Shown: one piece after another, positions 57,960 through 64,000 of the stretch | Position numbering within the stretch: position 1 is the first letter of the stretch | Layout of the letters: the number at the start of each line of letters is the position of its first letter | NCBI RefSeq assembly: GCF_030435805.1 | Contig: NC_081308.1 | Location: 86,409,738-86,473,737 of the forward strand | Length of the DNA: 64,000 bases | Direction of reading: 5' to 3' | Origin: Mustela lutreola | Lineage: Eukaryota; Chordata; Mammalia; Carnivora; Mustelidae | The notes under the pieces: model-generated | What the model was told of the DNA's origin: nothing | Seen by the model: the letters and a program-made list of their open reading frames with translations, nothing else | Databases searched by the model: none | Made by a program: the position numbers and the translations under genes

Positions 57960-58213
57960 AAGGCCTGTTGTGGGGGAGGGAATGGAGGGGGGCGGGCCCT
58001 TTTCTGCCGCACTGCTGGTGGGAGGGGAAATTAGGGACCCGAGTTGGTGGATGACGTAGATCTCACGTGACCAAGAGCTGACGTGTGCAGAAGTCCTTCT
58101 TGTTCTGGTCCTTGTTCCCGTCTGAGTACCAGCTCCCCATTGCCCTGAGGGCCAGCGGGCCTGCGGCAGAGGGAAGGAGGAGAAGAAGGAAATTGTCCCG
58201 GATTCTTGCAGGT
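57960..58213 (+). promoter_or_regulatory. ARMCX3: ARMCX3 core promoter and noncoding exon 1
   Basis: A GC box-like 'ggggggcgggcc' at about 57988 is followed by 'gccgcactgctggtggga'. Then come tgacgt at 58052-58057, cacgtg at 58064-58069 (12 bp start to start), a second tgacgt at 58079-58084 and 'gagtaccagctcccca'. Exon 1 ends at 58211 with donor GT at 58212-58213 ('ttgcaggtcagt'). Confidence 0.78.
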
Positions 58214-58761
58214 CAGTGCCTGGGAGATTCCACAAGGTCGGGGGGCCAAGGGCGTAGGGTGGAGACCGTCGCGGGTCCCCAGGCGTCTCCGCCGTCTCTT
58301 CCACTCTCCGCCAGCTTTCCAAGACATCTGCCCTCCCCGCAGCCCATTTCGATGCTGCGAAATGGTGAGCGGGGGGCTGTCTGGGGAGGAGCCCAGAGAA
58401 TGGGAGTTGGGAATCTGCTGGGAGCCGAGGCCGTCATCCGGAAAAGGAGCTGTGGCCTGGGTGTTGGCCCCCAGTCCTTCAGGACAGCGCCAGCGGGGAA
58501 AGGCTGGTCATTTGGGGAGGGGGAAGGTACAAGGGGATGTCTGTCTGTCGGCAGAGCCCTGAGAGGGGTTAATAAGGGTGGGGAAACCTTTGAGAACGAG
58601 GCCTCAGAATTAGGAAAGAGTTTCATCTTCTGGGGACTGGTCGTCCACCAAGCGCTCAGTAGCGGCCGTTTCCCGTCTTTTTGACTGTGGCTGTGTCTTC
58701 CTGACTATGGCTCTGTGTCTAGGGGGTCCGAGCCTCTTCTGGGTTGCCAGTCTTTCCGTAG

Positions 58762-58818
58762 GTTGCGGCACTACGCCAGGCAAGAGAAGAGGAAGGAAAT
58801 TAACCCCAATCGGTGAAG
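58762..58818 (+). other. ARMCX3: ARMCX3 noncoding exon candidate A
   Basis: 57 bp, 'gttgcggcactacgccaggc' start. It aligns with ARMCX1 7658-7703 and with the relic after 28234. Confidence 0.55.
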
Positions 58819-59160
58819 GTCGATTTGAGGGTAAGACTATCTGGGGACCCTAAGAGGGGCGGGCGGTGCGGGGGTTGGGCGGGGGTAGGGAGAAGCCAGA
58901 GATGGCAATAATCTAGATTAGGGCTGAGGCTGAGTGTGTTTCTTGCACGTTTGGGACTGTGGTGAAATGGCGTTCGAGGTGTGTGTGTTTGTGTGTTTGT
59001 GTGTGTGTGTGTGTGTGTCGCGGGAGGGGGGTGTGGGAGTGGGGGCTAGGGAGAATGACAGAAGGAAAACCTATCAGGGAGTTCGTTCATAATCCTCCTC
59101 TCTCAACAGCACTTAGTCCCCGTGTTTTCGATCTGTCATCCTGCAGGTCTGCTGTAGCAG

Positions 59161-59207
59161 GTGGCACCACTTGAAGAGAGGGAGGAAGTTTCCTCGGATC
59201 AGTAGAG
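59161..59207 (+). other. ARMCX3: ARMCX3 noncoding exon candidate B
   Basis: 47 bp, 'gtggcaccacttgaagagag' start. It aligns with candidate A about 400 bp upstream and with ARMCX6 52215-52177. Confidence 0.55.
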
Positions 59208-59467
59208 GTCGGTGTAGGCCTGGGGGGCTGCCTGGAATGGGGGAGGGGCTGGAAATCAGCCACATTTGGACAAGTTCACCCAATCCTACCTTATTTCCCT
59301 AATATCCCTCCCCTTTCAGGTTAGGGAAGGGGCGGGCTTCTGCATGTTTTGGATGGAATAGAGGTTAAAAAAGGTCTGACAGCCTGAATGGTGACTTAGG
59401 AAGGCTACAAAGGTGAACAATCAATCCATCAAGCCCTCAGTTCTTACTGACTCTGGTTTCTCTGCAG

Positions 59468-59538
59468 ATTAGGAGGGTTGTTGGGCGTGGCACACCTCTA
59501 GGGGAGGGAAGAAGGGACAAACTGCCTGTCTGGAGGAG
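59468..59538 (+). other. ARMCX3: ARMCX3 noncoding exon candidate C
   Basis: 71 bp containing 'gaagggacaaactgcctg'. It aligns with ARMCX1 8502-8565. Confidence 0.5.
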
Positions 59539-59959
59539 GTTAGTGCAACAGTGCCACTCCCTGGGGACACCCGAGGTTGGGGTGGCTGAGGGCCCAGCAG
59601 AGACTAAGGGCTCCATTGCCTTTATCTAAGCTTGGGGAGAGGGTGGGCTGGGGAGGGTAGAGGGAGGCTGAAAAGAGGAGGATATAGAGGGTTTGTTAAC
59701 AATCTACGTTTCCTACCAACTCATTTATGACTCTCCTGCCCTTCTGTGCAGCTCTCTGCATGGGGCAACACAAAAGAGAAACTTAAACCCTATTTCCTTC
59801 CCTCCACTCCTAGGTCCACCTCCAGTATCAGCTACTGTGGCCTTGACGTGGCTGAAGACGATCACCTTCCACAGGCCTGCACGCAGGCCCATAGCCCTCC
59901 TCTCCCAGCCTGACTGAATACTCTGTTCCTTGGTCCCTGCTATTGTCAGGGACGATTGC

Positions 59960-61099
59960 ATGGGCTACGCCAGGAAAGTAGGCTGGGTGACTGCGGGACT
60001 GGTGATTGGCGCTGGAGCCTGCTATTGCATTTATAGACTGACCCGGGGAAGAAAACAGAACAAGGAGAAAATGGCTGAGGGTGGGTCTGGGGATGTTGAT
60101 GATGTTGGGGACTGCCCTGGGGCCCGGTACAATGACTGGTCTGATGACGATGATGACAGCAGTGAGAACAAGGGTATAGTGTGGTACCCACCTTGGGCCC
60201 GGATTGGGACTGAGGCCGGAACCAGAGCACGGGCCAGAGCAAGGGCCAGAGCTACCCGGGCTCGCAGGGCTGTTCAGAAACGGGCTTCCCCCAATTCAGA
60301 CGATACTATTTTGTCCCCTCAGGAGCTGCAGAAAGTTCTTTGCTTGGTGGAGATGTCTGAAAAACCTTATATTCTTGAAGCAGCTTTAATTGCTCTGGGT
60401 AACAATGCTGCTTATGCATTTAACAGAGATATTATTCGTGATCTGGGTGGTCTCCCAATTGTAGCAAAGATTCTCAACACTCGGGATCCCATAGTTAAGG
60501 AAAAGGCTTTAATTGTCCTGAATAACTTGAGTGTGAATGCTGAAAATCAGCGCAGGCTTAAGATATACATGAATCAAGTGTGTGATGACACAATCACTTC
60601 TCGCTTGAACTCATCGGTGCAGCTGGCTGGACTAAGATTGCTTACAAATATGACTGTTACTAATGAATATCAGCACATGCTTGCTAATTCCATTTCAGAC
60701 TTTTTTCGTTTATTTTCAGCGGGAAACGAAGAAACCAAATTTCAGGTTTTGAAACTCCTTTTGAATTTGGCTGAAAATCCAGCCATGGCTAGAGAACTGC
60801 TCAGGGCCCAAGTGCCATCTTCACTTGGTTCCCTCTTTAACAAGAAGGAGAACAAAGAGGTTATTCTTAAACTTCTGGTCATATTTGAGAACATAAATGA
60901 CAATTTTAAATGGGAAGAAAATGAACCTACTCAGAATGCATTCAGCGAAGGTTCACTGTTTTTCTTTCTAAAAGAATTTCAAGTGTGTGCTGACAAGATT
61001 CTGGGGATAGAAAGTCACCATGATTTTTTGGTGAAAGTAAAGGTTGGAAAATTCATGGCCAAACTAGCTGAGCATATGTTCCCAAAGACCCAGGAATAA
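59960..61099 (+). CDS. ARMCX3: ARMCX3 (ALEX3), armadillo repeat-containing X-linked protein 3
   Basis: An intact 379-codon frame, the same length as human ARMCX3 and nearly identical in sequence as far as I recall it. Residues about 7-28 are the N-terminal anchor (VTAGLVIGAGACYCIYRL), which places the protein in the mitochondrial outer membrane. Residues about 45-73 are acidic (DWSDDDDDSSENK). Residues about 84-110 carry an arginine/alanine repeat (TRARARARARATRARRAVQK). From about residue 115 to the end is the armadillo-like domain (LGNNAAYAFNRDIIRDLGG, LNNLSVNAENQRR, GLRLLTNMTVTNEYQHML). Known role: binds the kinesin/Miro/TRAK2 complex and regulates mitochondrial clustering and traffic, strongly in neurons. 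I chose ATG 59960 because it gives the conserved MGYARKVGW start. The upstream extension of the frame lacks an ATG. Confidence 0.98.
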   Translation: MGYARKVGWVTAGLVIGAGACYCIYRLTRGRKQNKEKMAEGGSGDVDDVGDCPGARYNDWSDDDDDSSENKGIVWYPPWARIGTEAGTRARARARARATRARRAVQKRASPNSDDTILSPQELQKVLCLVEMSEKPYILEAALIALGNNAAYAFNRDIIRDLGGLPIVAKILNTRDPIVKEKALIVLNNLSVNAENQRRLKIYMNQVCDDTITSRLNSSVQLAGLRLLTNMTVTNEYQHMLANSISDFFRLFSAGNEETKFQVLKLLLNLAENPAMARELLRAQVPSSLGSLFNKKENKEVILKLLVIFENINDNFKWEENEPTQNAFSEGSLFFFLKEFQVCADKILGIESHHDFLVKVKVGKFMAKLAEHMFPKTQE

Positions 61100-61419
61100 C
61101 TTCTTGTTTGTAGTTTAGAAGCGACACACATTGTAAACTAGTCCTTTTTCTCCACCTTGTTTATATGGTAAAGGAACCCTTTCAGCTGCCAATTTTGAGT
61201 GATGAATATCATTGTATCATCAATGCTGATGTTTAACTGAGTTGGTTTTCAGGTCTAAGCTGGGTGAATGAATATCACTACCTGTTCTGAAAACATGTTT
61301 GTTGCTTTTTATCCCGCTACGTAGATTGAAATATTTCTACTATTTCTTTTGCGTGACAGTGAACCATTTGGTCATAAGTAAGCTCCCTCCTGTCATTTGC
61401 ATTAACTTTGTGTATCATC

Positions 61420-61425
61420 AATAAA
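61420..61425 (+). terminator. ARMCX3: ARMCX3 poly(A) signal
   Basis: AATAAA in 'catcaataaagttgtgtg', identical over these bases to the ARMCX1 signal. Confidence 0.85.
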
Positions 61426-61440
61426 GTTGTGTGTTAATGT

Positions 61441-61915
61441 TGAAAAAGAAAGAAAGAAAAAAGAAAGAGACCATCCTTGTCCTTTGGTTTTATAATCTAG
61501 TTGGAGAGATAAGAAATACACAAACAAAAAGATAGAATATCTGGAGCATATACTCATTGTCAAATGTGTGTTCTCAGAGGGTAGAGGAAGCAAAGGCTTC
61601 TGGGGGATGTAACAGTCAGCTATAGATTCCTGGAGGAAGCCACCTTCTGAAATAAGTCCAGAATAGTCTAAGTCATTAGGCTTTCCAAGAGTGGGAGTGC
61701 GGGGACACTAGGCTGAGAAAAGGCATGGAGGTAGGAATCCCTTTTCCTATGACAGTCTACCTAGAGTGGAGAGTGTGGGGAATGGAAGTTTGGAAAGCTG
61801 AGTGAAGTCAGTTTGTGCAGAGCTGTTGGAATATTATCCTACAGAACACCAAGAGCCATTAAATATTTTTGACTAGAAAGGATAATTGGAATTCATATAG
61901 CAGTCTCTCTCTCAC
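61441..61915. other. ARMCX3 downstream region
   Basis: An A/GA-rich stretch right after the poly(A) site, then 'ttgtcctttggttttataat', similar to the ARMCX1 and ARMCX6 downstream sequence. No gene. Confidence 0.45.
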
Positions 61916-62440
61916 CAGCTGTGCAGTGTCTACAAGGGTGTGGAGAAATGGATCCTATCAAACTCTGGTGGTAGGAATGAGTTTACACTGAATTTGTACG
62001 GGTTTGTGGTGGGCTATTTGGTAATACAGATATAAGCCTTCAAGTATGTAAACCCTTTGTCCTGAGGAAATAATTGAATAATTGGCTAAAGACTGTATGT
62101 ACAAGGCTGTTCATCCCAGCACTGTCCAAAACAGTAAGAACTGGAAGCAACCTAACTGTCTAACACACTGGATTGCTTCAATAAATTAAGGAACATTCAC
62201 ATGGTATATAAGATAACTATGTTGAGTCAAATCCATATTGCCAGGAAAAGATATTCATTCTACATTGTTCAATGAGAAAGGTAGGTTAGATAGCAGTGTT
62301 CATCGAATGATTCATTTCTTTTTGAAGATAGTAAAACATATTTTAAGGTAGACACAACTATGGAATTACAGTTATCCAAACAGTAGCTGGTATATTTGAG
62401 TGGAAGGATAATTAGTGATATTTAACCTTTTTGCTTTTTA
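61916..62440 (+). mobile_element. L1ME/HAL1-type LINE 3' region, degraded
   Basis: 'aaggctgttcatcccagcac' and 'gaactggaagcaacctaact' are landmarks of old LINE 3' regions in sense. Confidence 0.6.
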
Positions 62441-62668
62441 TTCATCTGTGTGTTATTTGTATAAAATGAACATTGTTTTGGGGGAAATTTTTGAAAAAGG
62501 AAGTGTTGGGAATGAAGCAGGTGGGTAGTACATGTGCTGAATAGAAAACAATTGAGATTAAAAATGAGATGGGTTGAAGTTTCCTCTCTGCAATGCTGGA
62601 TGAGTGATGAAGATGGGGTTTGTCATGAAGGTTAAATCACCTTTATTCCCCTAGAATGCCGGGTTGAT

Positions 62669-62670
<2 letters not shown>

Positions 62671-62699
<29 letters not shown>
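62671..62699. repeat. Poly(T) tract (29 bp)
   Basis: An uninterrupted T run. No clear element body is attached on either side. Confidence 0.9.
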
Positions 62700-62749
62700 G
62701 TTGACCTTTGTTTTGCTGGGGGAATTCTGCCATGTGTCAGTGTCATTTA

Positions 62750-62900
62750 ATAAATAATAACAATAAAGGTTAGCATTTATTAAGTGACTAGTATGTAGAG
62801 TTCTGTCATTCCTGCAAAACAACTGTTAAAATAATTTCTCAGAAGAATAAGGTTTTCTTATTTCCCAGGACTCAGTGTTTCCTCAGATGTGATCTCACCA
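62750..62900 (-). mobile_element. Possible MIR relic
   Basis: 'aataacaataaaggttagcatttattaag' region (for example 'gttagcatttattaagtg') looks like the start of a complementary MIR. Weak. Confidence 0.35.
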
Positions 62901-63464
62901 GCCTCCACAACATACTCCTAGTGAGATCAGGAAAGGGTAAAATCCTCTGTTCAGTGACCATCTGCTTCCAGCCCCAGGCTTCCACATACTTACCTTAATG
63001 TTGTCTATATTAGATGAAAGGGTCAGGAACTGGTTGGCTTCAAGCTGTTGCATATGGTGACTTTATTGAATCACATCCAAAGTGGAGACTCATTTGACAC
63101 TAGTTTCACAGATATGCTCGGGGGAAAAGGCAGCAAAGATTTTTCTTGCTCTGCGACTAGGTGGGAGAAAAAGATTTGGGAGGGGAATACTAATCCACTT
63201 AAATTGAGTTTGAGGAATCCTTGTGATATCAAGATGAAGACAGCCTATTGTCATTTGAATGTATTCAGGGAGCACTTGGGGGGGGATTAGGGAGCCACGG
63301 GGAGGATGAATGGTAATTGAGGGCATGGAAGTGGATGTGATTCCCAGAGAGAAGGTACAAAGTGTAAGAGTGTAAGGAACTGGCCTCTGGAGAGAGAAGC
63401 ACAGAATCGAAACTGAGTGTATACACTTTCAGACACTTTTATTATCCATATTTCTATATATTCT
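62901..63464. other. Intergenic, nothing recognised
   Basis: No supported gene; short ORFs only. Confidence 0.35.
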
Positions 63465-63625
63465 GTACATAAAATTGGATGATGCTGTAAATTTTTGGAG
63501 ACTGATTACATTTTTTTTGAATTTTCTCCTAAGAAATATTCATTGGAGATACTTGAGACAGTAGAGACAACGAGACTTGTTTTCTACCCCAGATGTGTAG
63601 CTGGAGGGAAAAAAAAAAAAAAAAT
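63465..63625 (+). repeat. Paralogous block shared with 13590-13757
   Basis: Shares 'gaattttctcctaa' and 'aatattcattggagata' in the same order and spacing with the block 3.2 kb downstream of ARMCX1. It ends in an A run directly before a SINE. Confidence 0.7.
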
Positions 63626-63810
63626 CATGGGTCGCCTGGGTGGGCTCATTCAGTTAAACATCTGCCCAGGTCTTGATCCCGGGGTCCTAGGATCTAGCCC
63701 CTGCTTCATCAGGCTCCCTGCTCAGTGGAGTCTGCTCTCACCCGGCCACTCCCACTTTGCTCCTACTCTTCCTGGAGCTCGCTTGCTCTCAAATGAATAA
63801 ATAATTTTTA
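63626..63810 (+). mobile_element. CAN-SINE (diverged)
   Basis: Sense copy starting 'catgggtcgcctgggtgg'. It sits at the same aligned position as the SINE at 13758. Confidence 0.88.
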
Positions 63811-63822
63811 AAAACCCATAGA

Positions 63823-64000
63823 GGGGCACCTGGGTGGCTCAGTGGGTTAAGCCGCTGCCTTCAGCTCAGATCATGGTCTCAGGGTCCTGGGATCGAGCCC
63901 CACATTGGGCTCTTTGCTCAGCAGGGAGCTTGCTTTCCTCTCTCTCTCTCTGCCTGCCTCTCTGCCTACCTGTGATCTTCCTCTGTCAAATAAATAAAAT
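63823..64000 (+). mobile_element. CAN-SINE, runs off the right edge
   Basis: A near-consensus sense copy that reaches its 'aaataaataaaat' tail at the last base of the window. Confidence 0.94.

Larger units (their letters stand above)
58214..59813 (+). other. ARMCX3: ARMCX3 5' intronic region with three noncoding exon units
   Basis: Three related short segments follow each other: 58762-58818 (acceptor 'tctttccgtag', donor gtcgat), 59161-59207 (acceptor 'gctgtagcag', donor gtcggt) and about 59468-59538 (acceptor 'tttctctgcag', donor gttagt). They share a body like 'gaggaaggaaatt'. ARMCX3 is known to have several alternative 5' UTR exons, which fits. A (TG)n repeat lies at about 58980-59018. 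ORFs in this stretch are frame shadows. Confidence 0.6.
59814..61440 (+). other. ARMCX3: ARMCX3 terminal exon
   Basis: Acceptor AG at 59812-59813 ('cctccactcctag'). It contains about 146 bp of 5' UTR, the whole CDS and a 3' UTR of about 330 bp, with the poly(A) signal at 61420-61425. Confidence 0.82.

Noticed and set aside
58085-58684. 199-codon open frame over ARMCX3 exon 1 and intron
   Set aside because: Same situation as at ARMCX1: a GC-rich CpG region crossed by splice sites, without protein similarity.
57960-61440. A bidirectional core promoter shared by ARMCX6 and ARMCX3
   Set aside because: The two promoters are divergent but about 4.8 kb apart, each with its own complete cassette, so they are separate.
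1-64000. CRISPR arrays, tRNA, rRNA or bacterial-type operons
   Set aside because: None seen. The regular repeats are CAN-SINEs (tRNA-derived but not tRNA genes) and microsatellites. The sequence is clearly mammalian.

Overview
The window is mammalian DNA from the X-linked ARMCX cluster (Xq22-type region). The species is most likely a mustelid or a close caniform carnivoran. Evidence for a carnivoran is the more than two dozen tRNA-Lys-derived CAN-SINEs: one end reads 'gcctgggtggctcagtgggtt', the other is a CT-rich tail followed by 'aataaataaaatctt'. Their consensus is unlike the dog or cat subfamilies I know. Carnivoran L1 3' ends are also present. X linkage is inferred from gene identity and order, not seen directly.

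Layout: 1-6.5 kb is old repeats, including a decayed ERVL fragment. 6.5-10.7 kb is ARMCX1 (+), with a promoter, several small 5' noncoding exons and one intronless coding exon (458 aa). 10.7-27 kb is repeat-dense: L1 fragments, mostly antisense, with nested CAN-SINEs. 27.6-28.8 kb holds a decayed ARMCX promoter and noncoding-exon relic. 29.52-34.19 kb and 46.68-51.36 kb are the arms of a large, nearly perfect inverted repeat (about 4.7 kb per arm, about 12.5 kb spacer). The right arm carries the 3' part of ARMCX6 (-). The left arm carries a mirror copy without the N-terminal anchor. The spacer is AT-rich and holds LINE/SINE debris, a young truncated L1 and a KCNS3 processed pseudogene. 51.36-53.2 kb is the unique 5' part of ARMCX6, with its noncoding exons and promoter. 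53.2-57.9 kb is repeat-poor intergenic DNA between two divergent promoters. 57.95-61.43 kb is ARMCX3 (+, 379 aa). The rest is downstream sequence, old LINE/MIR relics and two CAN-SINEs at the right edge.

ARMCX1 and ARMCX3 encode mitochondrial outer-membrane armadillo proteins known to act in mitochondrial positioning and transport, mainly in neurons. Both reading frames look intact. ARMCX6 is disrupted here: a 4-bp tandem duplication, present in both palindrome arms, cuts the readable frame to 173 codons (the human protein is about 300 aa).

The most notable structures are: (i) the palindrome, whose arms differ at only a few positions in the stretches compared, have visibly higher GC than their surroundings and contain no SINE or LINE; (ii) one promoter cassette shared by ARMCX1, ARMCX6, ARMCX3 and the relic at 27.7 kb, with an exact 12-bp CRE-to-E-box spacing in all four; (iii) small repeated noncoding 5' exons shared between the paralogs; and (iv) a paralogous block about 3 kb downstream of ARMCX1 and ARMCX3 that abuts a CAN-SINE at the same aligned point in both loci. 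All alignments were made by eye.
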